This document shows positions 11,901-24,659 of a stretch of 64,000 nt of DNA, piece by piece (position 1 is the stretch's first letter; every line of letters starts with the position of its first letter). The notes under the pieces were generated by a model. It was not told where the DNA came from. It worked only from the letters and a program-made list of their open reading frames with translations, and did not search any database. The stretch is from Ipomoea triloba (lineage: Eukaryota > Streptophyta > Magnoliopsida > Solanales > Convolvulaceae), in assembly GCF_003576645.1 (NCBI RefSeq), contig NC_044924.1, positions 19,745,004-19,809,003 of the forward strand, written 5' to 3'. Position numbers and translations under genes: made by a program.

Positions 11901-14900
11901 TGATCACCATGCATCTTGGTTACTACTTACTAGAAATGCATGGTAAGTTGGTAACAATATAAAATAAAAAGGATTTACTTGTTAGCAGATGAACCATCTT
12001 TTGGTGCATTCATCTCAGAGAAACGATTCCTTATCATCACTTCCTCTCGAGCACATGAGGCAGCAGCCCTTACTTCTTCTTCAGATAGACCCTATTGTCA
12101 AGAAAAAAAATTGGATGTGAAATAAACACATGTGATAGGTAAGTAATAGGAGAAAAGGGGAAAATATCTGTTCAACTAGAATGGAAGATTAAGTATGGCA
12201 TAAACACATGGCTGCCAAGGGCCTTGTAGTCTGGGGCATCACCCCATGGCCTCTTAGGTTACATAAGAAGTCTTAGATTCAAGCTTCCTTACCCTTAGAT
12301 CTACCCAAAAGAGAGAGAGAGAGAGAGAGAGAGAGAATAGATGCAAAGGGGAACTAGAAAGAAAAGATGTGTGCACCCAAAGGCATTTAGGTGTATGTAT
12401 GTCTTTAATCAGTTTTTGAACAGTGAAAGCAACATTTGTTAAGGTGTATTTGCACATATTATCAGCACTCTCACAAAATGGAGCTCTCCCCTTCGTCTAA
12501 CAAGAATAAATAGAATTTATGCAGATTAAACACAGAACAACTCAATAAAAAAGTGGTCATGTTGAAGGTGAGAATACCTGGGCTTTTGCAGCAGCAGCAG
12601 CAGCATTTGCTGCCTCCTCAACCTCCTGCTGATTTTTGGCAGCTGTTATCTTACTTCCTAGTTTATGAAGATACTCTTCTGTCTGAGAAAGAAATGATGA
12701 GAGAACAGCATATCTCTCTCCAGAATCACCAGGCATGCCACTCTGTTGTTCTAGTAACATCTCTCTATATCTATCCACATCATTATTCTTCAAGGCCTCC
12801 ATCCTCTTATTGCGATCATCATCCTTTCTCTTAGAGAACTCCCTCAGCATTCTCTCATGATATTTAGCAACTCCCCTATTGCGGGCAGTTCGAGCATCAC
12901 GGATAGCCCAATGAGCCTCAAGAAGTTTTTTGCGCCACTGGAAAATAGATTTCAACTGCTTTTCTCGTATGGCTTTCTGAGAGGCCTGTACTTGCCTAGC
13001 AAGATCCTGACGTTGGCGTTCACATAGCCGAACAAATTTTCTGTATGGTCTGTCAGGCATTGCCATTATTTCTTGTTGTTGCTGTTCAATCTCATCCCTT
13101 ATACGTGCCTGCACATCAGCGAGCTGAAGTTTCTTTTCTTCTATTTGCAACCGCAAAACAAGATCTGGCCTAATTCTCTTCCTCTCTGCATTAAGAGAAA
13201 GAATCTCACCAATTTTCTTTATGTTATCTTCCCTTTTTCTTTTAAACATTTCTGTGCCTTCCTCGGCTATAAGATCCTTGATTTCATACCCCAATATCAA
13301 ATTATTATTATTGGGCACCATCATGGATGAACCAAACGCATCATGTTTCCGCGTGAAGACAGGGAAATCGAACAAAGGACCATGATACTTACGTACAGCA
13401 CCAGCATCCTTAGGCTGAGTCACAGGGCTTGTTTGTGCAGGTTTCTTTGCTTGCACCGCAGTATCAGAAACATTAGCTTGGGGAGAAACTGTTTTCCCCT
13501 TGCCCATTGTGACATCACTTTTATTAGTATTATTTTCAATGCTGCGTTCAACATCCTGATCTGATTTACCAGAATATCCTGTAGTTTGCTGCTCTTCTTT
13601 TGCTGCAGGAAACACTGATGTGCTCTCTTTGGCCACATTTGTCTTAGTTTGCAAATTAACAGTTGCAGCACTTGCTTGCCCCTCTACAGAAGTTTCCTCC
13701 TTTGAACTATTTAGTCCTTCAGCAGGTATCATGAGCTGAGTCCCCTTCTCAGTATGCTCCAGGCGTCTTACAGGGTCCTCTGTACCTCTAGTGGCAGATC
13801 TGTCTTGATTGGATGGTGCATTAGGAGGAAGAACCTGTGGCATTTGTAAATCCAGTGCAGGTGGAACAATTGCTTGGAGCAACTCACGTGGCAGAGTCCC
13901 ATCTCCTTTCTACAGGCAAGTAAACATGAAGAATGCATTAATAAAAAAAAGAACTCAACTGTGCAGTTCAAAGTACAAACAATGATAAAAGTGTGCACAT
14001 GCAAACCTTTAATCGCCTAAATGCAAGAATTTGAGCCTTAAGAACATGCAACTGCTGTTTAGAGAACCCCAATTGTGGTTGTTGCAACTGTGGCAAGGTT
14101 CCACTCTGAGATGGAGGGGGATTTCCAGAGCTCCCATCCTGAGATGAAGTTGCAGATTGCATTAAAGGTCGATTCACTTGCTTGATTTGTTGTATCTGCA
14201 TAGTTTCCACAGCAGTTGAGGCAGCTTTAGCCATAAGTGTACTCTCCATCCCTGGCATTGAGCTCACAGTTGTCTGCGATAGATGAGGAGTCAACCCATT
14301 GCCACCCATTATTGGTTGCCTGGGAGGCAACTGATTCTCTCTACCATGAACAGAAAACTGTTGCACAGGTATATTATTAGAGTGGTTAACTGAAGCTGCA
14401 CTCTGTGCCAAGCCAAGAGGACCACTAGTAACAGTTTGCCTATTTTTAGCAGAACTTGATTGCCCAGATGCTTCGCTGGAGGAATTAGCATGAGGAGAGC
14501 TATCATTTGCAACTCGAGGTGAATTAACCTGCTGCTTTGGCACATGAACAGATGGAGACTGCAGAGGCATATTGCTCTCACTGGCTTTCTGTTGTGGAAT
14601 CATTCTAGACTGCATTAATGGAATAAGTTGTGCCATCATAGTTGCATTGGCAGGATTTGAAAGATCAATATTACGTTCAAAGGCCAAAGCTTGTATTGCC
14701 TGCATCTGTGCAGCCATAAGAGGGTTATTTGTCATACTCTGAATGCTCTGCTGACCCTGTGGTGCCTGCATATGCTTCATTGCCACTTGCCCAAGTAAGG
14801 TTGGCTGGCTAGGAGGCTTAAGCTCAGTCCTCTGATCAGACATAGACTGATGACCATGATCTGTCTGTTTTTCATGCGAAAAGTGCTCTGATGGCATCTT

Positions 14901-16918
14901 GGACGATGATGCCTGAGACTGACTTGTTACCTGCAAGGATACAAGGTCCTGCACTTTTGTGTTTGGAGTCTTAGTATCTTGATCCTTGCCTGTATTGCCA
15001 AATATTCCCATCTTCATTTGCTGTTGAGATTGCAATCCAATAGCTGATTTCTGTTGGACATTCTGGAAAGCATACTGCAGGTAAGCCTGTTGGATAGGAT
15101 TAAACATTTGTTGTTCAAAGCCCTGACTCCTGTTTTGACCCTCATTCCGTAAATTGGGTGAATTGTGCTGCTGTCCCAAATCAATATACTTTCTTGACTG
15201 CTGAGACAGCTGCATGGAGCTGGAAGGCGCAGCAAAGTTGTTCACTCCTAAAAATCCATGTACACTGCCAGCCTGGTAGGCTAAATTAGGGTCATTTCCC
15301 TCAGGTCTTCTAAGGAACTGTTGCTGCAATAATTGCTGCTGCATAAATAATGCCACCAGAAAGCACCATTGTCAAAATAAGTTTCAAGTGGTGACCAATT
15401 TTCTGTATAATCATTTGCAGATAAAGGTGAAAACAAAAGACAACCAATCTTTCAAATCTTTGAAGTCAAAGAAGATCACCATAATCAAGAACATAGGAAA
15501 CTAAAGAAAGAAAAGGGTCCACTTAGCTACAACGAACTTAAGATGGAAACTCCTTAAGAAAACTTAGAGTTATGTAAGCAATGAAAGTCACATATTTAGT
15601 GTTAGAAAATCAAATTAATTAACATTATCGCATCCACAAAAACAACTCTTGCATAAATTCTGACATACTTCATGACTCATGTTGCTTTATTCAGTTTATT
15701 TTTAAAGATGAGTGGATAAGTTATACTGTGATTGAACTTGATGTATTGCTATTTTGTTTTCTCTTGTGATTTCAATTATGGTCATTTCATTTTTTTAAAA
15801 TAAATTCGCATTCCATAAAGGTAAACTATGTGTCTCTGGCATAAAGTTCCAGTTAGAAGGTCAAATATCATAATACAAAGTCATGATTCAATCAGTCCTA
15901 GAGACAAAAAGGAATATTGAATGGCCTGTTTCTACAAACACATGGATAATATAGTACATATGCATGCCATAATGTACACATGGCCATTGACAATAATTGA
16001 GCAAAGTTTATGATTACCATTCAAGAGGACCCAACATCTATGAAGGTCAAGGACATAAAAACTATAAGTTCAACAACAAATTACAAATCTTTCACCAAAA
16101 ATACATTTAATTTTGAAAGCAAGCTCAAGACCAAGTGATCAACAAAGCCATCAAGTTAAAGATAACACTAGCTTACAGAAATTCAGACTACCTATCTTTT
16201 CTACATTTGGCTAACACTAGGTTAGCAGAATCCAGACTTAACCAATAGCTAAAAAGCAGCCATTTTGAGTAGCCTAAACTTCTACATTAGGACACAAGCA
16301 GTTTACCTCCTCATTCAGACAAAGTAAAGGCTACAAGAGAACTAATAGCATTTAAAAAAAAAAAAAAAAAATTAAACCATTCATAACATAAAGACTTCTT
16401 AAATTCTGTGAGTAAGAAAAGCACTACGGAAGTCTGTCTCTCCATCAAGGGAAAGTTTATGAAAGACCCACTCCTAGGAGTAGAAAAACTTATATACAGC
16501 TTCAAATTTTCATGGAAAAGATCCCCAATACTGGCGTGCAAAAATGCAATTGCTTGGACCAAGCTCAACTCACGAGGAACTGAAATTGGCAATCTTACAA
16601 CAAATTTCACACTCGCCCAGACATTTCAAAACAAATTGCAAAGTTATGAACAAAGATTAAACTTTTCTTAAATCCCACTTTCATTTGAAAAATCTAGGCA
16701 AAACCAAACTTACAAAATGGGGTAAAAAAAAACAAATGTGCGAACTTAAAAGTTAAAACCCTAACCTGTCTCTGCTGTTGTTGTTGTTGCTGCTGCTGCT
16801 GATCCAGGTGTGAAGCCGAAGAGGACGAAGACGGAGAGGCAGAGGCAGAGGCTGCCGTGCCCCGCCCATGCCCGGCGGCGGCACCACCGCCTTGCTGTGC
16901 CCCACCCCCCGATTGCAT
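5978..16918 (-). CDS. BRM: ATP-dependent chromatin remodeller BRAHMA (SWI2/SNF2 ATPase), 14 exons
   Basis: Catalytic ATPase of plant SWI/SNF complexes; it uses ATP to move or evict nucleosomes in the nucleus. Exons (minus strand): 16918-16766, 15338-14007, 13909-12578, 12091-11979, 11684-11597, 11476-11390, 11292-11200, 11114-11031, 10944-10741, 9926-9684, 9608-8052, 7956-7426, 6974-6729, 6631-5978. All inferred junctions are GT-AG and stay in frame, giving 2,238 aa, near the family's ~2,200. Order: poly-Q N-terminus (residues 40-51); Gln/Ser/Met-rich region; QLQ (~475-510); HSA-type basic helix (~700-860); helicase motif I DEMGLGKT (~1026-1033); motif II DEAQ (exon 9); helicase C with motif [10 protein letters not shown]; SnAC-like segment; AT-hook [10 protein letters not shown]; bromodomain across exons 13-14 (~1945-2060). 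The start is the ATG before the Gly/Ala/Gln-rich leader. No stop or frameshift seen, so it is probably functional. Confidence 0.95.
10256..10390 (+). repeat. tRNA-derived SINE in BRM intron 9
   Basis: An A-box-like TGGTCTAGTGGCA and a B-box GGGTTCAAGCC lie about 40 bp apart, followed by a non-tRNA body. This is the arrangement of a tRNA-derived SINE, in inverse orientation to BRM. Related pieces occur at 4635, 12205 and 19890. No convincing acceptor stem or cloverleaf is visible, so it is not a tRNA gene. Confidence 0.65.
12205..12300 (+). repeat. Decayed SINE in BRM intron 3
   Basis: It shows the same order as the 10256 copy (GGGCCTTGTAGTCTGGGGCA, then a degraded B-box AGATTCAAGC), but more diverged. 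A (GA)n run at 12309-12336 follows. Confidence 0.45.
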
Positions 16919-17250
16919 GCAAAAAATCGGAACTCAATTCTTGTTGAAAAAGTAGGAGAGGACAAAGAAAAATTCAGCACACCAGAAAACCAACAAGGAT
17001 TGTATTTTGTTAGGGAAAAAATTTAATTCTCCCGCGTCAGAGACAAAAAACCGCTGTCGTTAAATATCCCCTTCCCTTCTATCCCACTCAGATCCCAACG
17101 TTCAAATTAACGTCTGCTCACCTCTGTCCCACACACACACTCTCTATCTCTCTTTCTCTCTCTTAACGCAGACACACCCACATATGATTGAGTGTGTGTA
17201 TATATATCTATAATTCCGCACTTTCTCTCTCTAGAAAATAAAATGGAAAA
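16919..17250 (-). promoter_or_regulatory. BRM 5' leader and promoter-proximal region
   Basis: Upstream of the BRM ATG on the minus strand lies pyrimidine/purine-biased DNA: a (GA)n/(CT)n tract at 17138-17165, a GT/CA run, and a TATATATA at about 17199-17207 that could be a core promoter. The tract style is typical of plant 5' leaders. No transcript start can be fixed from sequence. Frames on the plus strand here (17253-17492) show no known protein. Confidence 0.4.
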
Positions 17251-17924
17251 GAATGCGAAAATTCAGCGGAGGAGGAGGAGGTGAGGATTTCGGAGCCGAA
17301 ATTGTGGGGCCAATTAGAAGATCGGCCGGCGAGAACCCGAACTCGCCGGAATTTTCTACCCTCTCTGAATTTTCAAGAATTTTGCATTTCTGCAGTCAAA
17401 CCCTAGGCTGTTATTTTTTTTGGGCGAGTGCGTGTATACAGTTTTGGCTTTTCTCTCTCTACAAGGCATATAGATATTCTATGTGGAGATAACTTTCTTT
17501 TTCTTCTTTTTTTATTTATTTATTAATTATATTGTCTTTTCCTTCAACAACTTGAACTAACCATGGTTAGATGATGGTGGGTTAGATACGATGACAGCTG
17601 ATTTTGGTCTTTGGAACCCAATCCACCTCGCAGTTCCTTGTAATTACCAAATTCTCCAATTACTGCTTCTTTTTTTTTGAAGAATTCTCCAATTACTGCT
17701 AATAGGATGGAAATCCAAAGGGGTGTTTGGTTATATGGCAAATTAAAATTAAATTAAATACATAATCGTTGAAATGTATTTTAGATTTTTAGTAAAAGTA
17801 ATACGGAGTATATTAATTTGTGGCCCATGGATAATGTACGAAACTCTCCCAAGTGAAAATGTGTAGATTAATCATAGTTTTTTTATCTTGTCAAAATCAT
17901 AAGCTCATAATAAATAACAATTAA

Positions 17925-18315
17925 AAAAATGTGGTTGCATTATGGTCTTTTTGCGTAAGGTCATAACTTAAGGTGCATAAGTTTAAAGTTTAAGATGTGT
18001 AAGTTCAAAGATTAAGGTGCGTAAGTTTATAGCGTTAGGTGCATAAGTCTAAAACTTAAAGTGCGTAATTTTATAGCTTAAGGGTCTAAAGGTGCGTATG
18101 TTTAAAACTTAAGGTGCGTCACTTTATAATTTAAGGTGCATCAGTTTAACTCTTATGGTGTGTAAGTTTATAGTTTAAGCTGTGTAAGTTTAAAGCTTAA
18201 GGTATGTTTAAAGCTTAAGGTGCGTAAGTTTATAGCTTAAAATGCATACGTTTAAAGTTTAAGGTGCGTAAGTTTATAGCTTAAAATGCGTATGTTTAAA
18301 GTTTAAGGTGCGTCA
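17925..18315. repeat. Degenerate ~22-bp tandem array, unit like AAGGTGCGTAAGTTTATAGC
   Basis: About 17 imperfect copies of AAGGTGCGTAAGTTTA(T/A)AGCTT. The same core, CTTAAGGTGCGT, forms the array inside the (TA)n-bounded element at 43261-43753. No coding. The remaining DNA from 17500 to 19630 is AT-rich, with poly-T tracts (18984-19020) and an (AAT)n run at 19266-19305. Confidence 0.75.
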
Positions 18316-19262
18316 ATTTGAGACACTTGATCATTTACATCTATGTTGCCAGGAAACGCGTTTTTTTAAAAAATTGTTCCTTCAGTTTGAATCGTTTATC
18401 TAGATTAGAGATCAACGGCTCAAATCCCACCCCATTTTTCACCTGAGAGAAGCTTCACACGTGAACCATCCCCTTAATATGTGTCAAGATCAAGAGTTTA
18501 TCACTACACAAAAATTATACTTGCAATTTTATTTTTTATTTTTAGAATTGCATAGCAGTCAACATCACATTCTGATATCAAAATACTATAACCAGTCCTC
18601 TAAGCCTCTGTCCAACTATCATCTCCTAACACTTGTCCGCCTCAACTGCACAACGTATTTTCAATAATATTCGAATTATTATACTTGCATAGCAATTAGC
18701 GTCACATTTCGATGGTAAGATATTAGACTCGACTCTCCAAGCATCCACTAACAATGTGATTTTAAAATAAAATTTTAAATAAATACTAAATTTAATTCTT
18801 TTCAATTAACTGCTTTTTGTTGGAATTTAAAAAAAAAATAAAAATAAATAGACGAGAAAGAAAGAAAGGAAATCAACGTAAAATTACACATAATCGGACA
18901 AGTTAGATATCATGATTTTTTTTTTCTTTTAAATTTCATTTCTCTTCTTTTTCTCCCTATTTTTAATTCCATCAAGTTACTTTGTTTTTTTTTTTTTTTG
19001 TTTTTTTTTTTTTTTTTTTGGTTTACTTTCATTTACGTGTTGTACATTATGGTTGTTTTCATCTACATCTGTAAAATTACTTAATACGCAATGGTAACTT
19101 AAAGAAAATGTTAAATGTACTTTTAAATTAATTCAAAATCATATCAACCAAAAATATGATACCAAAAAAAAAAAAAGAAAAAAGCATAATGCCATAACTA
19201 GCCCTAATAAATATTTTAGTTTATCACAACAATTGTTTTATCTACATTTATGTTGCAAAACA

Positions 19263-19307
<45 letters not shown>

Positions 19308-20028
19308 GTAATGGGCATCATGTCCAACCAAGGCCGGTTCTGAGCATGTCTAACATGAGCGATCGCATAGGGCCCCAATTTTTGGGGCCACATATTTAAA
19401 AAAAAAAACTATATGTATATATATAGTTTACAAAAAACATTTTTCAGAAATCATTTTCCTACTATCCAAACACACCCTAAAGTATAATTAAATGATGTTT
19501 TAGTATTGCAATACTGACATTAGTGTGGAGATGAAATGAAACTAAAAAACATAACAATATTATATTATCAAATGAAATTGAAGTGTAATCAAAATGATAC
19601 ATACTCCATGGTCCATGATGCTACATAAACCATGTTCAACAGTAAAATTTGCCAATAACTCATCATGGGCCATATTTGCTTTTATATATATCAACATATG
19701 TTACCCACAAAATGCACATGAAGATATTGAATATGGTAGAATCATTCCTATCTTTATTTGCGAATTTTAAGAAAATAATAATTATGTGTAAATGCTATAC
19801 ATTCAATTACCTTTAAAAATAGTTTTTTTTTTTAATACTACTAACTCTATTACAATGCAGTATATGTTCATAACTACTTTCTTAACCTATGGGTTTGATG
19901 CCACTGGACTACAAGGTCCTTGGCATTACCTTTAAAAATAGTTAAGACATTAGAAAATATTTTAGGCATTAATAGTAGTTAAAGGCAAAAATGTAAAATA
20001 CATACGGTATAAAACACTAACAGAGTAA

Positions 20029-20196
20029 CAAGCTGTTTGGTTGGAATGCAGGAATTAGGATGGAAAAGAATTGCAATTCGGTGGGAAAAGAATAGTGTGG
20101 GAATAAAGTAAGAATTCAAATTACATTGTTTGGTAGCGTGGAATATAATTACTGGGGATAAAAAGGAAGAAGTGATATAAGACTAAAATGTCCTTG

Positions 20197-20229
<33 letters not shown>

Positions 20230-20400
20230 CAAGGGTTGTAGTGTCATTGCATCCATTTTTTTTCCATTTCCCACCCCCATTGAATTGCAATTCATAGGGG
20301 TACCCATGAATTGCAATTCCCTCCAACCAAACAATGTAATTGAGGTTTTCATTGAATTTCAATTCAATTACAACCAAATTACGATGTACCAAACGGGTTG
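20029..20400. mobile_element. Tourist/Harbinger-like MITE (TAA target duplication)
   Basis: Left end CAAGCTGTTTGGT and right end ACCAAACGGGTTG are inverted repeats, flanked by TAA on both sides (20026-20028 and 20401-20403). It is 372 bp, non-coding, with an (AAT)n run at 20199-20228. The third tandem copy of the host segment has no insert at the same place (about 23757), an empty site. Confidence 0.7.
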
Positions 20401-20403
20401 TAA

Positions 20404-20601
20404 GGGTGTGTTTGATTGGAGACTTTTGCACCCTACTATGAGTTTTGATACTCAATTTTTTTTTTTGTTATCTTACTATTTGAATCAAATAATTTAGTAA
20501 TTACAAAACTCATTATCATTTTACTCCTCTACTTTAAAAAAAAATGGAATAAAAAATAATGAAGAAAAAATCATTGTCCAGACATTAAATAAAGAATTTT
20601 A

Positions 20602-20636
<35 letters not shown>

Positions 20637-20649
20637 GACGTATGTGTGT

Positions 20650-20701
<52 letters not shown>

Positions 20702-20872
20702 TAATATTTTTATTTATTTTTATTTTAATGAACTAATTATTTATTTATTTATTTTGATTGTTATTCTTATTTACTACAAAAAAAAATGACTCCTTATATT
20801 TAAACTCATTACCATTATGAAGTATTTGATTTTCATACTATTCCAATTTCAATGTTTGAACCAAACACACCT
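20404..20872. mobile_element. Second MITE abutting the first, sharing a TAA
   Basis: Ends GGGTGTGTTTGATTGG and CCAAACACACCT are imperfect inverted repeats. TAA flanks lie at 20401-20403 and 20873-20875. It contains (CA)n and a long (TA)n at 20600-20697. No coding. Confidence 0.65.
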
Positions 20873-21939
20873 TAAGTATATTTCATAAAGCTTGGGAGCC
20901 TTTTCACTTTTCAATATATGACTAGAACTACATTCTATAAGTTTTGGTATAGATAGATTATCAAACATTTTTTATTAATCAAGTTAAATTTTTATTTGAC
21001 CGAACTAAAGAATTACAAATTGATTTTTTGTAGTCAAAATGATTAAATGATTTTATTACCAACGAATTAAATATGTAATACAAATTCACTTTATATATAA
21101 TGCTTACAGATAAGAAAGAGGCATAAGCATCATATACCGTGTGACTCAAAGATACACAAAAACCAAGAAACCAAACATTTTTAATTATTTGGTAATTGCT
21201 AACTACTATTGTAATTATTAGAGCATGACTATCAGTCACTACCGTTATCACTATAGATCATCATTACTATGCATTTATTTGACACCTTTTTTGTACCCAT
21301 CTTAGTCAAATATACTTGAATACCTCCAACAAGACCCTCTCTCACTCCCTAATGAAAATATGTTTCAATTTCAACAAGACCCTCCGTCACTCTTTAAAAT
21401 CGACCAGTCTCCCATATACAATAAGCACCCAAATGAAGAATATACAATGATCACTAAAATAAAGAGCACACAAGGTGCATTATGCAAACTACAAAGTATC
21501 ATGTCCGGCAATTAAACATTATTATTAATTATTAAATCTTAAAATTAAGTATTCTCCCAAATTTTTATTGAGATTTACTAACAAATACTCCACAATAATC
21601 AAACATTAATTTGATAGAATCACACAAGCAAAAATAAATAATAATGTAACATACAAATGAGGGTAGTACACTAGCGAATTAACTTTGTTAATAACTCATT
21701 TACGGGTCATATTTGCTTATAATAACATATGTTACCCAAAATATGCACACGAAGATAGTAGGAAGCATTGAATATTGTAAAATAATTCCTATCTTTATTT
21801 GTGAATTTTAAGAAAATAATTATATGTAAATGCTACATTCAATTACCTTTTAAAATAGTTAAGACAATAGAAAATAATTGTCTAGACATTATTAGCAGTC
21901 AAAGGCAAATATGTAAAATACACGCGGTATAAACACTAA

Positions 21940-22293
21940 CAGCGTGTTTGGTTCGTGGAATAGGTCGGGAACGGAATACCATTCCCGAGAATAGACCTAT
22001 TCCACTGTTTGGTTCGTCATTCTATTTCTAGGAATAGTATTCCCGAGAATGAGCTATTCCCTTTGTAGGGGGAATAACCATTCATAGGGAACCCCCTAGT
22101 ATTAGCTATTCTCAAGTATTTGGGAATAACTTTTATACTATAATACCGAAAATGCCCTTTTGTATTATATTATAATTGTATCTATTTAAGCTATTTATAT
22201 AGAAAAAATGAAGGATGTTAACCACATATTCAAACTCAAAAAACTTAGGCTAGGAGTGAATCTCTCAACCTCCATGTATCTCTCTAACAAATA

Positions 22294-22330
<37 letters not shown>

Positions 22331-22408
22331 GAAACACATACTTATATTAAAGAATTATTAATTAAAAGCAACTTAGATATAAACAAACATACATGTGTGT
22401 ATGCATGC

Positions 22409-22484
<76 letters not shown>

Positions 22485-22688
22485 TTGTATACGGGTATTT
22501 ATGTCTTTAAAACCTATTTCATTTCTATTACTTTAACCAACCAAATATTGGAATACAATTCCTAAAGTTTATTCCTTCAGCGAACCAAACAACAGAATAC
22601 AATTCCTGTCCTATTCCTTACCTATTCCATTCCCTGTGAAATATTATTCATATTCCTTTCAAATTCATTCCGTGAACCAAACATGCTG
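21940..22688. mobile_element. 749-bp Tourist/Harbinger-like MITE in the second tandem copy
   Basis: The left end CAGCGTGTTTGGTTCGTGG mirrors CCGTGAACCAAACATGCTG at the right. TAA flanks lie at 21937-21939 and 22689-22691. (ATT)n at 22288-22328 and a facing (TAA)n/(TTA)n pair at 22411-22486 are internal. The long Ile/Tyr-rich frame over 22208-22510 is just this microsatellite. Confidence 0.75.
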
Positions 22689-24226
22689 TAAGTACATTTC
22701 ATAAGGTTTGGCACCCTTTTTACCTTTTTAGTGTATAACTAGAAGTCTAGAACCATATTCTATGAGTTTTGGTATAGATAGATTAACAAACATTTTTTTT
22801 AATAATCAAGTTAAATTTTTATTTGGCCGAACTAAAGAATTACAAATTGATTTCAATTGGAATCAGAGAAAGGTAATGTCACATGAAGATTTTTTTTTTT
22901 TTTTTTTTTTGTAAAATCAAAATGATGAAATGATTTTATTACCAACGAATTAAATATGTATTACAAATTCACTTTATATATAACACTTAGAGATAAGAAA
23001 AAGGCATAACCATCACATACCGTATGCCTCAAAGAGACACAAAAACCAAGAAACCAAACATATCTAATTATTAGGTAATTGCTAACCACTATTGTAATTA
23101 TTAGAGCATGATTGTCAGTCACTATTGTTATCACTATAGATCATCATTACTATGCATTTATGTAACACCTTCCTTGTAACTATCTTAGACAAATATACTT
23201 GAATACCCCCCCCCACCCCCGCAAGACTCCATCACTCCCTAAAGAAAATATGTACCAATTTTTTAAATACAAAAAATAAATTCCTCAAAAAATTCAATAT
23301 GATAAATCATTGAAAATTTTAAGATGTGTATAACACACACTCCCCTTAAAATCGATCAATCTCCCATATATAATCAGCACCCAAATGAAGAAGATACAAG
23401 GATCACTCAAATAAAGAGCACACAAGATGCATTGTGCAAACTACGTAGTAACATGTCCAACAATTAAACAATATTATTAATTAAATCTTAAAATAAAGTA
23501 TACTTACACATTTTTTTTTTGAGATTTACTAATGAATACTCCACAATAATCAAACATTAGTTTGAATACAAACACAAGCAAAAATAGATAATGTAACATA
23601 CAAAAGATGGTAGTACACTATTGAATTCACTTTGTTAATAACTTATTTATGGGTTGCTTATAATAACATATGTTACCAAAAATATACACATGAAGATAGT
23701 AGGAAGTATTGAATATTGTTAAAAGCAAAAATGTAAAATACACGAAGCATAAAATAGTAAGTATATTTCATAAGGTTTGACACCCTTTTCACTTTTCAAT
23801 GTATAACTAGAACCACATTCTATAAGTTTTGGTATAGAGAGATTAACAAACATTTTTTAATAATCAAGTTAAATTTTTATTTGATCAAACTAAAGAATTA
23901 CAAATTGATTGCAATTGAAATCAGAGAAAGATAATGTCACGTGAAGATTTTTTTTTAAAAATCAAAATGATAAAATGGTTTTATTACAAACGAATTAAAT
24001 ATGTATTACAATCTCACTTTATATATAACGCTTACAAAACCATTAAATATATCATGAGCCAAATACAGAAAGGAAAAAGGCACAAAAATCATATATTGTG
24101 TGACTCAAAGAGACACAAAACCCAAGAAACAAAACTTTTCTAATTATTCGGTCATTGCTAACCAATATTGTAATTATTAGAGCATGGTTGTCAGTCACTA
24201 CCGTTATTACTATTCATCATCATTAC

Positions 24227-24601
24227 TTATGGATAATATATTAATATACTAGGCCTAGGCCACATGGACCAGCCCAAGAGAGTAATTAATCAAAAAGGCC
24301 CAAGAAGGAGACCTAGTACAAGCTACCGAAGAGTTCGATAAGGACTATACTTAGTTATTATAATGTAAGTATGATTAGGGCTTATTATTTAAGGACTCTC
24401 AATATGAGGCAGTTCATGATTTTTATTCCTTGTAGGGCTCTAGGCCCAAAATATGTATAAATAGGTCATCCATACATGGAGAAAGGCAAGCAATTCTGAG
24501 CAATACAATACCTATATTCTCTCCATATTTTTTATATATATTCTCGTTATTCTAAACGGTAGTGTTGGCCTGCTTTTGACTACCCAAAAGTTATAAAATC
24601 A
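24227..24601 (+). repeat. 5' LTR of the gypsy element
   Basis: It aligns with 36179-36574 through most of its length, with many small differences, so the insertion is not recent. It starts TTATGG where the other LTR has TGATGG, one mutation from the canonical TG. A TATA box TATAAATA lies at 24456-24463. Confidence 0.85.
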
Positions 24602-24659
24602 GTATTCGCGTCGTCCGTGGGGAACTGATACGAAAAGCTTTGTACTTTCCTCTGAAATT

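Larger units (their letters stand above)
19632..24226. repeat. Three tandem copies of a ~1.2-kb segment, interrupted by MITEs and the gypsy element
   Basis: Landmarks recur in order. TTGCTTATAATAACATATGT-like text lies at about 19675, 21710 and 23655. AAGTTAAATTTTTATTTG lies at about 20982, 22808 and 23867. ATCATCATTACTATGCATTT-like text lies at about 21258 and 23142, and in the third copy is split by the gypsy insertion at 24227 and resumes at 36575. With MITEs removed, the copies are about 1.2 kb. No genes. A small reverse SINE piece lies at 19890-19930 in the first copy. Confidence 0.75.

Noticed and set aside
17253..17492. Divergent gene next to BRM
   Set aside because: Its short Gly-rich frame lies in probable BRM leader/promoter DNA and has no recognisable domain or splice context.
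22208..22510. Ile/Tyr-rich 100-residue protein
   Set aside because: It is (ATT)n and (TAA)n microsatellite DNA inside a MITE.
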